Source of the DNA: Carposina sasakii
Lineage: Eukaryota > Arthropoda > Insecta > Lepidoptera > Carposinidae
Direction of reading: 5' to 3'
Length of the DNA stretch: 64,000 nucleotides
NCBI GenBank assembly: GCA_014607495.2
Contig: CP053167.1
Location: 9,176,001 to 9,240,000 of the forward strand
Part shown: piece by piece, positions 10,303 through 20,799 of the stretch
How the letters are laid out: every line of letters begins with the position of its first letter
Position numbering within the stretch: position 1 is the first letter of the stretch
Notes under the pieces: generated by a model
The model's input: only the letters and a program-made list of their open reading frames with translations
The model's database searches: none
Told to the model about the DNA's origin: nothing
Translations under genes and position numbers: made by a program

Positions 10303-12577
10303 TCCAATGGTAATTTATATTTTTTGCACTTAGTAGAAAAATATTTAGTATTAGTTTAAAATGTCAACTGTCAAAGCTAGAGAGATTAACAGCGACGGGC
10401 CATTGACCGGAATTCTTCGTGGTCCGTGATTGGACTAAAGTGGAATTTCAGATTCGAGTCTTCTGTAAAACGGTACATATTCATTTACATGCGTCAACGA
10501 TTAATATTATTCTTGGGACCAACCTGTATTAGATAACTTAAGGTAATAAAGCCAAATGGGATCAATCGAGGACCCAAATAGAAAAAATCTTCGTCATGCA
10601 CAAGGCGGCATCGACCACCTTATATAGTATCAAACCCTTGCATTAAAAAACAATAATCTAGCGCTAAATTAAATTGTGTATCCATTGAACTTCAGAATCC
10701 GATAAAACAAAATAACCTTACCACCTGCCAAGTATAGGAGTAGAAACGTACAAAAATTCCTTCTCACGGGCGCAACGGTATCGACGCATGCTAAGGTCAC
10801 TTCAATGCATCTCATTCATGCACCAGCTGAGAACCATTGGGCAAAAAGAGATGACGCTACAATGCAAATGAGAGTACGTAAAAAACGAGCATTTGACTTA
10901 CTGTGGCGAGTGATTGATTAGATATGCAGCTTTTTGTGTGCCCGAGAAGGTCTTTTACGAGGAATCTCGGCCATTGTTTGTGTCCCTCCGAGCTCGATTC
11001 AATGTCTTTGGTCGCCCAGTAGCGTGGACAATATTATTTCAACAGTTGATTCTTAATTTAGATTGCGATTTACCAAATACTTAGTTCCTTTGAATGATGG
11101 CGCTAGTTACTATGTACATATATTATACATGGCATATCGGTTAGGATTTAATATAACTGAACATTACTTCTTGTGTAAATTGTAAGCCCAGAAGAATAAC
11201 TGGACTCAATTAAATCTATGACAGCTAAATATTTTTTTTCAAAACCTATTATTTATATACTTATGTATGGGGACTGTATGAAACTGTGCGAAACTGTAAC
11301 TATATAAATAAAGACTAAATATATAAAAATGTATTTCCTAAAAACATTAACCGTGAAATAACTTATTGCAGTGAATTTAAAACGTTTAATATTCATAACC
11401 ATGGATATACAAACGTACAAAATAAACGTAGGGTTCTATATTATTCAACACCGTTCAATACTGTACGCTCATGGGTTCCGTCCGCACATGAACAGTCTCA
11501 TATGTATAATTGAAATGTATATGCATAAATTAGTTGACAAAATACATTTTTGCCTGTGAAATTTAGATGTATATGTGGGTGGGCGCCAGATTTTAAATTT
11601 AGCTAGCTAGCTATCAATATAATACTCAAACTCCCAACTTTTTAAAGTTGGCAACTAGTGTAAGTAGGTAAGTAGGGTAATTATTTTATCAGGTAGTCTT
11701 AATGTTATACATACGTTTTTAAACAAAGTACCTTCTTTAAAAACTAGTCCACAATGGCCAGGCAATGATGCATTAATTATGTAGTCGGTATCTACATACG
11801 AACATCGTCGGTCAACAATTAGTCTCGCTTAGTGCGGGAAACTTTCACATACCCATCACATATTACCTACTAATTTAGTAATGTATTTTCTGATTTCACA
11901 ACATCTAATATTCATTTTATGTTGACTCGACTTTGCGGGTGCACCCCCGTGTATCCAGTATCCAGGTTGCTGTTTAATTCTATCTACCTACTTATTTTAA
12001 ATAAGCGTGATAATTTTAGATTTGTGTATTTCGTCCTACGTATATTACCTACGTAGTTCTAGGTTGTCTAGCACCATATCCATGTTTTAAAACACATAGT
12101 TTCAAAAACCGTCAAATATTAAGACTCACACAGCATTAGGTACTCTAGGTGGATACCGTACCTAATAGACGAATACATAAATATTCTAATGAAATTGAAC
12201 TTTTACTTTAGTAGGTACTTACCGGGTCGACGACTCCAGCATCATTTTGTGTGGCCTGGGGACAAACAGATTCACATTAGACGCATTGCTTTATAAAAAA
12301 AAACATAAACAATATCTGGGTGCACGACAGTGCGCCCGCTAAGTTTTACCAAAATTTCACAGAAGTAACATAGGTATTACATTTTTCCTTTGTTTTAAAA
12401 TTGTTGTTTTTTTTATTTTTGTGTGTAAATTAAAGAATAAGAATAAAAATGTCATAATGAGGAAATTGAAGTATACTATGGCGAGATTGAGAGAGTAGGT
12501 ACTTAACTTTATACTTGATACAGGGCACTATTTACCAATTTCTAAAATTAAAAATACTAGAGCAGGATTATTTTCAC
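10303..12577. other. Unassigned, low-repeat DNA
   Basis: I see no protein similarity, tRNA or dispersed repeat. The part around 10740-11000 is somewhat less AT-rich and carries an octamer-like 'atgcaaat' near 10861. It could be intron or intergenic DNA. Confidence 0.5.
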
Positions 12578-12946
12578 TGTGAAAGCTAACCACCGCTAAA
12601 GGAATGCAGAGTGACATCTCACTTCTTATATCATACTCGTAACAGATCCGCCAGCTACCACCTATACCTACACTAACAGCTACTAAATTAGAATCCTTTG
12701 AAATAGCAAAAACATTTCACAGGCAGCAAATAAAACAAAGTTTCTTTGGGGCGGATTTATTAAAATCCCCTAGTTATTATAAAGGAGCATCTCCGTTCAT
12801 AGTTCGTTACCTCAGACTCAGAGAGCTTTGCGGTTTCGCTGTTAATACGAACAGCGCGGTTATTTCTAGTGAAAGTTTCCGTTGAATTAAAATAAAGTTA
12901 ATGTAATTTTGTTGTTTCATTTATTCCGCTGGAATATTGAATAACA
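12578..12946 (+). repeat. Possible solo LTR
   Basis: It starts TGTGAAAG and ends AATAACA. A TATA-like 'ttataaagg' (12777-12785) sits 34 bases before an initiator-like TCAGAC (12812), and an AATAAAG polyadenylation-type signal follows at 12891. This arrangement resembles the R region of an LTR. No matching 5-bp target duplication was found, so a host promoter remains an alternative. Confidence 0.3.
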
Positions 12947-13229
12947 TATCTATGATTTAATTATATACACTTGTGTACCTGCCCCTGAGACATTAATTTG
13001 AATGCAAGTTTCTTTCGAAAGCCATATTGCTAATGATTTGGCATTTGTAATTTAACTAATAAAAATGAATATTAATATTCCATTTAATTACATATCACTA
13101 CTTTTAAGAAACGTTTTTCTATCAAACTTTTCATAATACTTTGACCTGAAAAAGTTAATTGTCATTATTGCGCCTGCGCCGCCCCTGCCCGGCCGGAAGA
13201 CACTGTTCCATCCCGTATCGGAAATATAG

Positions 13230-13285
13230 ATGTGCATTCATTATTGGCCATGAAGCGGCGCGAAGTGTTGATAATGAATGCACAT
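13230..13285. promoter_or_regulatory. Perfect 15-bp inverted repeat around a GC-rich spacer
   Basis: The arm ATGTGCATTCATTAT (13230-13244) has its exact complement at 13271-13285. The arms contain ATTA/TAAT homeodomain-like cores and the spacer is GC-richer than its surroundings. The function is unknown; it may be a regulatory element or a degenerate TIR pair. Confidence 0.4.
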
Positions 13286-13289
13286 TGCT

Positions 13290-13945
13290 CATTTTTGCCG
13301 GCAAACACAATATACCTACAAGAAAGAGCAAGCTATAAATGCCATTGCAAGGCTTAAACTTTCAATTTTTCACTATAACATAGTTACCGCCTACCGAACG
13401 AGATTAAAGCGAGAGTTTCTCGATTTCTCTCCTTTACACCTCGAGAGTATAGCCAGAACTCTTGGCCGAGAGTGTGACAGGAAGTATATACGGTACGGTA
13501 CCATATCACTCACCAAAGCTTACTGAACAGATCTCCAAGAGCTTCCAAATCTTCCGAATCTTTGTGTAGCCACCGTTTGGTTCGCCAACCCATTATAATG
13601 AGTACATTATACTAAGTAATACCATTTAAGTTCCACAAACATGTTTGGGAGACTACCTATTTATTTATCAATTTGAACCAAGTTTTCAATGTCCAAGTAC
13701 AATGATGAACTTAAAAAATTAGACGAGTTATTCCTAAGAACAATCATAATCATATTAAATAATTCTTAATTCTATAGGTACATAAGTACTTTTTAAAAGT
13801 AAAGGGCAGTATAAGCTACGGTTACCTACACTTTATGCCATGTTTTATATTGCAGTTTAGATAGGTACATATTATATGAACTTACTAATTTTACTACTTA
13901 TATTAAACCAATTGCCGCTAGTTAGTTTACTAAAACGTACACATA
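13290..13945. other. Unassigned AT-rich stretch
   Basis: No gene or recognised repeat was found. Confidence 0.5.
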
Positions 13946-14152
13946 AGATTTATTATAAAATTATTAATAAAGAAACGGAAAAAAAATCTTCACCCGAGTG
14001 GGAATCAAACCCACGACCACTGCATACCGTGCCAGCCGCTCTAACCACTGATCTACCGGGTCAATTACTCGGATGACGAATTTTAGCATCTCTTTTGTAA
14101 ATTACATATTGGCAACGTTATTTTTCATCCCGATAGCTATACACTAGCCAAA
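13946..14152 (-). repeat. tRNA-related dispersed repeat (family C), near-complete copy
   Basis: On the minus strand the order is 'agatttggctagtgtatagctatcggg', 'aaaaataacgttgcc', 'aaattcgtcatccgagt', a tRNA-like domain (13991-14062), then '(a)tttctttattaataatttta'. The tRNA-like part has a D-arm-like region and a T-arm around 'gtgggtttgattcccac'. The domain sits in the 3' half rather than at the 5' end as in ordinary tRNA SINEs. It is not a functional tRNA gene, because the first acceptor pair and the anticodon arm do not form properly. Confidence 0.75.
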
Positions 14153-14159
14153 TCTAGGC

Positions 14160-15130
14160 AAACAAAGCTGAATCCCTCAGCACAATGTTTAAAGATGAAA
14201 CGATCAACCATATCCTAAGATTTATTGTTAGTGAATGCATTGTAGTCAATTAAGTATTAGATACTTAAGTATTTGCCATTTTATTTAATTAATTAGTGAC
14301 TATTTCTGATAAAAATATTTTTACGCCTAAATAGGCAGATTTTCGCGGACATTACCATTATTTAAGACACCATACATTGACATTGTATAATATCATTGTA
14401 TTATCTACATACCGGAAATCAGACAAATAAACAATATTTCATTTCATATTATGACATAAAATAAAAGGAAACGATTAAATTTGTTATATTAACGACGATT
14501 AACTAAAGATAACAATCATATAAATAAGTATTAGCACTAATTAAAACTTGGCTCGTACCACAACATTTCATTCACATTTAAAATACCTAAGACTAAATAA
14601 CTAATAGATCTTGCGCGTGCTCTTTTTCGTCTTATACATTACAACTACATGGGTCACTGATGATAAGATAACCAAGGCATTATCTCATTTATTATTTCAC
14701 AACAACTTATAATAATCACTTAGAACGCACTAGTCACTTGAATCAGTATTGGTGGCTACGAACTGACTACCCTGTGCAGGTAAGTTTTGCAATTGCCCCC
14801 TTTTGCCCGAACAATAAAAAAAAAACTCCGACGTAGAACTTTAAGCCGTATAGCCTTGTAAATATAATTACCTTTCCAGTGATTTAAATTGTGATGACAG
14901 GATATTGTGTATTACAAAAAGCCTTAGAGACACGGCCTTAGAGAGATGTAAGAGATATTTTGGTAGCCGAATAATGAAAACACACGAGTAACTACCTTAT
15001 ATTGTAGCATACGTTTACGCATGTTACAATAATACCTACAGATCTAGGAATGACATTCCGAGGTCACTAGATGAGACCAGCGTAGGTCACATTATTGAGT
15101 CATCATTCTAAGGACCACTATAGAAAACAC
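14160..15130. other. Unassigned AT-rich stretch
   Basis: No coding or repeat signal is recognised. A small hairpin occurs near 15004-15031 ('ttgtagcatacg' and 'cgcatgttacaa'). Confidence 0.5.
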
Positions 15131-15134
15131 TTTT

Positions 15135-15187
15135 TCCCACTCGGGTGAGGTATTTTTTCCATTTCTTTATTAATAATTTTATAAAAC
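15135..15187 (+). repeat. Family C repeat, 3' fragment
   Basis: It holds only the end of the tRNA-like domain ('cccactcgggtgagg') and the tail 'tttccatttctttattaata', as in other family C copies. Confidence 0.65.
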
Positions 15188-15189
15188 AC

Positions 15190-15635
15190 TTTTTATTAAA
15201 ATTTTATAATAGATTTATTTTTAAATATTACGATTTACAGACATTATTGTTGACTCAAATATCGCCAGGTTACTAACCTACGAATAACTAGATTACGGTT
15301 TATAAATAGATGTTTAAATCTCTACAATTTCCCAACAATCGCCAGATTTCCATAGGAAAAATATACAAAAAAAAAAACACATTTGAAATATTATACCGAA
15401 TTGAAATACGACTAACTTTTTTGCGAATCTATTGTAAAGTTGGAGTTACTGGTTAGATTGATTGTAAGATAGTTATTTATCGTACAATCTCCGGATTTAT
15501 TGGGAAACTTCTTTCAATATATGTATTTTACATATTCCGTTGGAGAAATGTATAATTTATTACTTATATTAATATTGCTAGACTCTCTTGAGCTACCAAT
15601 ATAATACTAATGATTATTAGAATGCTGTGTCCTGT
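15190..15635. other. Unassigned AT-rich stretch
   Basis: Nothing recognised. Confidence 0.5.
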
Positions 15636-15639
15636 TTTG

Positions 15640-15800
15640 CAGATGTGGGGTTTCACCAGAATACCTCAGCTGCATTGTCTTCCGTGCATGTCGTAAGAGT
15701 CAAACTCTAGCAATATGTCACTGATCATTTACATCTGTCCCCACTATGTTAAACGTGGCTGAGGAATCTCCTTTAACATCACACAGTTCCGGCATAGAAT
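15640..15800 (-). repeat. SINE family B copy
   Basis: Minus-strand landmarks run from the 3' end 'tgcattgtcttccgtgcatg' to 'ccccactatgttaaacgtggctgagg'. The middle is shortened. Confidence 0.65.
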
Positions 15801-16129
15801 GAAAATCGTTACTTAGCAAAATTGCCTACTAAAGTAAAACTTGAAACACTGTTCGTTCATCCAAGATCGTACCACAGAAATCCGACCCAACCTTTTTGTT
15901 TCGTCTCTCGGTCGCGCGCGGGCACTGTAATTTAGTTTTGATAAATTAACCAAAAGCTATATTAATATTAGTAATTCGCCTCGAACGGCGGAAAGGCCCT
16001 TGAGCCCTCGAATTTATAGAGGATGTGACTAAAGGTTTTTTCGAGAAAAAAAAGCCGGCTCAGTTCGAATCCGATATGCGTTTAATATTGCGTACCGACG
16101 TAAAAATTATTCTAAAACCTATAACATAA
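15801..16129. other. Unassigned stretch
   Basis: It is moderately GC-rich in places ('ctctcggtcgcgcgcgggca') with no coding signal seen. Confidence 0.4.
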
Positions 16130-16262
16130 ATATGAAAGGGAGAATGGACCGAACATAATTTGACGAAATTTGGCACTTATGTAGCTAGTATACACATCAA
16201 TATACCCGTATCACATAACTAAGCTATAAAGTACAGGACAAAGTCGCGGGCGACCACCACTT
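16130..16262 (-). repeat. Degraded RTE-like fragment (family R)
   Basis: It ends in 'acaaagtcgcgggcgaccac', the reverse of the family head, and the upstream part resembles family R only weakly. Confidence 0.4.
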
Positions 16263-16809
16263 ATCAATAAAATCTAGCAGTTTTCTACCTGTCCAGTCAC
16301 GGAACCCCAAAATATGTGTTCCACGAAATCTGGGTTCAACAGACCGACCGGGCCATGAAGAAAGGACAAACAGGAGGTGGCCTATGGTGGTTCGTGTGTT
16401 TGTAATGGATTTCCCTCTAAAGAGCTCAACCTATTTTGATGAAATTTTGTGTGAGTAACCTATTTTGATAAGTCCGACTATTGACTATTAATAATTGCCG
16501 GTCTGTATTCATAATACCCGACTCAATTGGAAAATGTGATTAAAACAGCATAAGTAATCACTTTTCCCGGCCATTATGAATAATGATTCATAATGATATC
16601 GTCTTAAACTTAAACATGTAACCTAACACCGAAAAAATCATTCTTCTAACCTATATTGCCAGATTCGGATCCGCCGAAATAGGTAAATACATAAAAATAG
16701 TATATACGTGTTTAGTGTAAATAAATATAGAGATAAGCGCCTTCCTAGCGATTCCTAGTAATGAATCGCTTTCCGGTGAAGTGATAAATTAATCACACAC
16801 AAATTAGTA

Positions 16810-17649
16810 ACATATATACACACTTGAGGGTTCGAGAATGGTTTACTTACGATTCGGTCAAGGACATTTTGTTTTCTCTGCAGTTCACGCGGACGAAGTC
16901 CAAAAACATTATTTGGTTGACCGAATTGTGAAGCTAAACCATCCACAAACCAACTTACACATACACACAAAATTTCATCAAAATTGGTCCAGCCGTTTAG
17001 AAGGAGTTCAATTAAAACCACACGAAAAGAAGATTTATATTGTTGTTTATGTTAGAACTTTTTACATGGGTGCAGTCGCCGTGTCGAATATTCAAAAATA
17101 TACTTTAGTTTCAGTTACGCCCGGTAGATGGTTGTTATATCTCGGAAACGTTTCCTTTTCCTTACATAAAAAATCTTCTATTCTTGTGTTTATAATGGAT
17201 TTCCTTCTAAACGGCTGGACAGATTTTGATGAAATTGTTTGTGTGTGTTCAAGTAGGTTCGAGGATAGTTTAGATTCACAATTCGGTCAACTGAATAATG
17301 TTTTTGAACTCCGTCCACGTGGACTGCAGAAATAACAAAATGTTGACCAAATTGTAAATCTAAATAATTCTCAAACCTATTTAAACACACCCGAAAAATT
17401 TCATTAAAATTGGTCCAGCCGTTTCGAAGGAGTACAATCACAAACACACTAACAGAAAATTTATATTGTGGTTGATGTTAGAGAACCTTTTACATAGGAT
17501 CTGGCAGACTGCGCTGTAGTCGCTGTGTCGATTACTCACAAGGATAATAGTTTCAGTTACGCCCGGTAGATGGTTGTTATATCTCGGAAATATTTCCTTT
17601 ATCTTTATATAATTAATTAAATCTTCTGTTCGTGTGTTTGTAATTGAAG
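16810..17649. repeat. Composite of RTE-like repeats that received the Penelope insertion
   Basis: 'Cagccgttt.gaaggagt.caat', 'gcagttcacgcggacgaagt' and 'cggtcaa.tgaataatg' motifs recur in both orientations. A segment of about 160 bp ('agtttcagttacgcccggtagatggttgttatatctcgg') appears twice in direct orientation, at about 17060-17220 and 17480-17650, indicating duplication or a dimeric insertion. The 165-codon open frame at 16838-17335 runs across these repeat modules and is not a gene. Confidence 0.6.
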
Positions 17650-17661
17650 TTCTTCTAAAAC
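17650..17661. repeat. Left target-site duplication of the Penelope palindrome
   Basis: TTCTTCTAAAAC here is identical to 20574-20585 on the other side. Joining the outer flanks recreates an uninterrupted RTE-like sequence ('ttcttctaaaacggctaaac'), as at 17200-17220. Confidence 0.85.
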
Positions 17662-17702
17662 ATTGAATTGTATCAGGCGTCACTATTCGGAAGTTCAAAT
17701 CT
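17662..17702 (-). repeat. 41-nt extension at the 3' end of the left Penelope copy
   Basis: It lies between the target duplication and the palindrome arm and is absent from the right copy. A 34-nt part (17666-17699) recurs at 27689-27722 with two differences. Penelope elements are known to carry a short extension of about this size next to one terminal repeat, which fits this segment. Confidence 0.6.
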
Positions 17703-19137
17703 CCATTGAGGGATCGCCCACCACCGGGCCCTATACCCTCCGTTGACCCTCGGATCTGCCTACTCATGATCACGAACACAAGACACTACAGTCGCAACGA
17801 GAAGCCAGATCCAAGCACCTAGCATGCAACCATAAATACATAGCTGCTAATCCGAAAACCAATTAAAATTTTAATCGACATATGTTTCGCCAACACCCGT
17901 GGCATCATCAGGATTAGTTTTCCATGTTAGTTCTATCTACCGAACCAACTAACTAACAACTAAAACCAATGTATTGCAAATCATTTTTATACCCTCAATC
18001 AACATAAAAAAATAAATGTTAATACCTACATATTAGTTTAGAAATGTAAAATTATTATAGATAAATAATTATTAAAAATATACATTAGTTATTAATTGTT
18101 AAATTATTAGAAGAAAATTAATTTATAATAATATTAAATATATATAAAAAAGACCATATCAAGGCTGTACGACAAAGTCATTACCTTTGTCCGATCCTAT
18201 TGACTTTGACATTGACAGATTGCAGCCAAAACTGGGCTAGTGTTTACAAAATCTATTTGATTATTTACCAAATTAATACCTGAAAATTTTGCTTTCATAA
18301 TTTCTAGTTTTTCTAAAATAGACAGACGGATGCCTTTATCTGCAACATGTAGAACTCTTAACTCATTATTATCTGCCAGGGAGTGGCCCGCCTGGAGTAA
18401 ATGTTCGGCAAAGTTGGATTTATTAGGATTACCATTTCTAAAAGCTGATATATGTTCCTTGTATCGAACATTAAAACTGCGACCAGTTTGTCCAATGTAA
18501 CAAGCATCACATTCATCACACTTCAACTGGTATACACCTGATTTCTTTTTAAGTTCCAACTTTTGTTTTGTGTTAATTAACTTTTGTAATGAATTATAAG
18601 TCCTAAACGCCACAAATATGTCTTCTTTTTTTAATAATTTAGATAATTTTTCTGAAAAACCTCCATAATATGTCAAACTACCAGTGTATGGTTTTTGAAT
18701 CTGATCAACTTTAGGGTATAACATTTGTTTAACCAAAATGTTTTCCTTTTTATTGACCAGATTATAAATTAATTGAGGACTGTACCCATTAGATCTGGCA
18801 ATTTGAACAATGGTATTAAATTCTTTATTATAATTGTAATTGTTAAGCGGTAAAGTTACCAGTCTATGTATCATAGACTTATAAGCCGCTAATTTATGTT
18901 GCCATGGGTGGAAAGAATCAACCGGTATTGTGACATCTGTATGGGTAGGTTTCCGGTATACAGCAAAATCATGAAATTTATCTAATCTTGATATAGTTAA
19001 ATCCAAAAAATTTATGCTATTATTAACTTCTTCTTCAATTTTGAATTTAATTTTGGCATGCTTGGTATTAATTTTGTTGACAAAAACATGAAACTGTCTC
19101 ACTGAGCCTGTCCAACACAAGATAACATCATCTACAT
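17703..19137 (-). mobile_element. Left arm: 5'-truncated Penelope-like retroelement
   Basis: This 1435-bp arm, read on the minus strand, starts at the palindrome centre and carries the C-terminal coding part, an AT-rich 3' region and a hammerhead-like motif, ending 'ccctcaatgg'. It is nearly identical to the right arm (19148-20573) in opposite orientation. The visible differences are 5 bp missing relative to the right arm in the coding region and 14 extra bp (18166-18182 area) that the right arm lacks. Confidence 0.92.
17872..17916 (-). ncRNA. Hammerhead-ribozyme-like motif, left Penelope copy
   Basis: On the minus strand: stem I strand TAATC, core CTGATGA (17905-17911), stem II GCC/GGC, GAAA, a very short stem III (AC-atat-GT), the cleavage-site GTC and the stem I return GATTA. 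The layout is that of the minimal hammerheads reported in Penelope-like elements. One extra U sits between CTGATGA and stem II. Self-cleavage is inferred, not shown. Confidence 0.75.
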
Positions 19138-19138
19138 T
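18197..19138 (-). CDS. Penelope-like protein, C-terminal RT fragment plus GIY-YIG endonuclease (open frame)
   Basis: The frame runs from the palindrome centre to TAG and has no ATG at its start, as expected for a 5'-truncated copy. It begins with VDDVILCW, the catalytic YVDD region of the reverse transcriptase palm, then the thumb region (FLDLTI, YRKPTHTD). Numbering from the TTG codon at 19120, the C-terminal endonuclease has GVY (195-197), a Cys cluster (C201, C204, C207), YIG (208-210), R214 and R219, and the downstream acidic residues (E239, E270) of GIY-YIG nucleases. A complete Penelope protein is more than twice this size, so most of the RT is missing and the fragment should not retrotranspose by itself. 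The reading frame is undamaged over 307 codons, which suggests a recent insertion. Confidence 0.92.
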   Translation of the reverse strand, partial: NVDDVILCWTGSVRQFHVFVNKINTKHAKIKFKIEEEVNNSINFLDLTISRLDKFHDFAVYRKPTHTDVTIPVDSFHPWQHKLAAYKSMIHRLVTLPLNNYNYNKEFNTIVQIARSNGYSPQLIYNLVNKKENILVKQMLYPKVDQIQKPYTGSLTYYGGFSEKLSKLLKKEDIFVAFRTYNSLQKLINTKQKLELKKKSGVYQLKCDECDACYIGQTGRSFNVRYKEHISAFRNGNPNKSNFAEHLLQAGHSLADNNELRVLHVADKGIRLSILEKLEIMKAKFSGINLVNNQIDFVNTSPVLAAICQCQSQ

Positions 19139-19147
19139 ATTTTAGAT
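19138..19147. other. Centre (10-nt loop) of the Penelope palindrome
   Basis: Perfect complementarity starts at 19137/19148 with ATGTAGATGATG. The 10 bases between include 'tttagat', which continues the right copy upstream (FRYVDD), so the right copy keeps a few more 5' bases than the left. Confidence 0.85.
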
Positions 19148-20093
19148 ATGTAGATGATGTTATCTTGTGTTGGACAGGCTCAGTGAGACAGTTTCATGTT
19201 TTTGTCAACAAAATTAATACCAAGCATGCCAAAATTAAATTCAAAATTGAAGAAGAAGTTAATAATAGCATAAATTTTTTGGATTTAACTATATCAAGAT
19301 TAGATAAATTTCATGATTTTGCTGTATACCGGAAACCTACCCATACAGATGTCACAATACCGGTTGATTCATTCATTTCCACCCATGGCAACATAAATTA
19401 GCGGCTTATAAGTCTATGATACATAGACTGGTAACTTTACCGCTTAACAATTACAATTATAATAAAGAATTTAATACCATTGTTCAAATTGCCAGATCTA
19501 ATGGGTACAGTCCTCAATTAATTTATAATCTGGTCAATAAAAAGGAAAACATTTTGGTTAAACAAATGTTATACCCTAAAGTTGATCAGATTCAAAAACC
19601 ATACACTGGTAGTTTGACATATTATGGAGGTTTTTCAGAAAAATTATCTAAATTATTAAAAAAAGAAGACATATTTGTGGCGTTTAGGACTTATAATTCA
19701 TTACAAAAGTTAATTAACACAAAACAAAAGTTGGAACTTAAAAAGAAATCAGGTGTATACCAGTTGAAGTGTGATGAATGTGATGCTTGTTACATTGGAC
19801 AAACTGGTCGCAGTTTTAATGTTCGATACAAGGAACATATATCAGCTTTTAGAAATGGTAATCCTAATAAATCCAACTTTGCCGAACATTTACTCCAGGC
19901 GGGCCACTCCCTGGCAGATAATAATGAGTTAAGAGTTCTACATGTTGCAGATAAAGGCATCCGTCTGTCTATTTTAGAAAAACTAGAAATTATGAAAGCA
20001 AAATTTTCAGGTATTAATTTGGTAAATAATCAAATAGATTTTGTAAACACTAGCCCAGTTTTGGCTGCAATCTGTCAATGTCAAAGTCAATAG
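19141..20093 (+). pseudogene. Penelope-like protein, right copy, frameshifted
   Basis: The protein is the same as in the left arm, starting FRYVDDVILCW at the RT active site. A 5-bp insertion (attca duplicated near 19370-19375) shifts the frame after the residues VDSF and leads to TAA at 19399-19401. The original frame resumes from about 19416 through the GIY-YIG endonuclease to TAG 20091-20093. The two arms are otherwise close to identical, so this damage post-dates the insertion or arose during it. Confidence 0.9.
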
Positions 20094-20573
20094 GATCGGA
20101 CAAAGGTAATGACTTGATATGGTCTTTTTTATATATATTTAATATTATTATAAATTAATTTTCTTCTAATAATTTAACAATTAATAACTAATGTATATTT
20201 TTAATAATTATTTATCTATAATAATTTTACATTTCTAAACTAATATGTAGGTATTAACATTTATTTTTTTATGTTGATTGAGGGTATAAAAATGATTTGC
20301 AATACATTGGTTTTAGTTGTTAGTTAGTTGGTTCGGTAGATAGAACTAACATGGAAAACTAATCCTGATGATGCCACGGGTGTTGGCGAAACATATGTCG
20401 ATTAAAATTTTAATTGGTTTTCGGATTAGCAGCTATGTATTTATGGTTGCATGCTAGGTGCTTGGATCTGGCTTCTCGTTGCGACTGTAGTGTCTTGTGT
20501 TCGTGATCATGAGTAGGCAGATCCGAGGGTCAGCGGAGGGTATAGGGCCCGGTGGTGGGCGATCCCTCAATGG
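19148..20573 (+). mobile_element. Right arm: 5'-truncated Penelope-like retroelement
   Basis: This 1426-bp arm lies head-to-head with the left arm. It lacks 14 bp of the 3' region present on the left (between 'aatgactt' and 'gatatgg' near 20110) and ends 'ccctcaatgg' directly against the target duplication, without the 41-nt extension. Confidence 0.92.
20360..20404 (+). ncRNA. Hammerhead-ribozyme-like motif, right Penelope copy
   Basis: Stem I TAATC (20360-20364) and GATTA (20400-20404), CTGATGA (20365-20371), stem II GCC 20373-20375 with GGC 20385-20387, GAAA 20388-20391, GTC 20397-20399 with predicted cleavage after 20399. It is identical in sequence to the left motif and lies downstream of the coding region, as expected for the terminal-repeat part of a Penelope element. 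Confidence 0.75.
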
Positions 20574-20775
20574 TTCTTCTAAAACGGCTAAACCGATTTT
20601 GATGATTTTTTGTGTGTGTTCAAGTGGGTTCGAAAATGGTTTAGATTCACAATTCGGTCAATTAGACAATGTTTTTATTACGGTCCATATTGTTACAGCT
20701 TATTTCAGAAAGTTTGCATTTAAGGCCTGGGACAGGACAACGTCTGTCCGGTCCGCTAGTAGCTTATAAAAAGTT
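20574..20775 (+). repeat. RTE-like repeat, right flank of the Penelope insertion (with target duplication 20574-20585)
   Basis: It begins with the right copy of TTCTTCTAAAAC and continues 'ggctaaaccgattttgatga...gtgtgtgttcaagtgggttcga', matching 17200-17300. This is the continuation of the element interrupted at 17661. Confidence 0.7.
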
Positions 20776-20799
20776 GTGGGCGGCCGCTAGTATACTCTA

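Noticed and set aside
13991..14062. Functional tRNA gene (also 39019-39089, 39206-39279, 45842-45914, 55818-55888)
   Set aside because: The T arm is good, but the first acceptor pair and the anticodon stem fail, and all lie within a dispersed repeat.
13876..14076. 66-codon open frame
   Set aside because: Its C-terminal half is translated tRNA-like repeat.
16838..17335. 165-codon open frame
   Set aside because: It runs through RTE-like repeat modules in mixed orientation and has no domain.
19117..19120. True translation start for the left Penelope frame
   Set aside because: The codon is TTG and the frame continues upstream to the palindrome centre; the copy is simply 5'-truncated.
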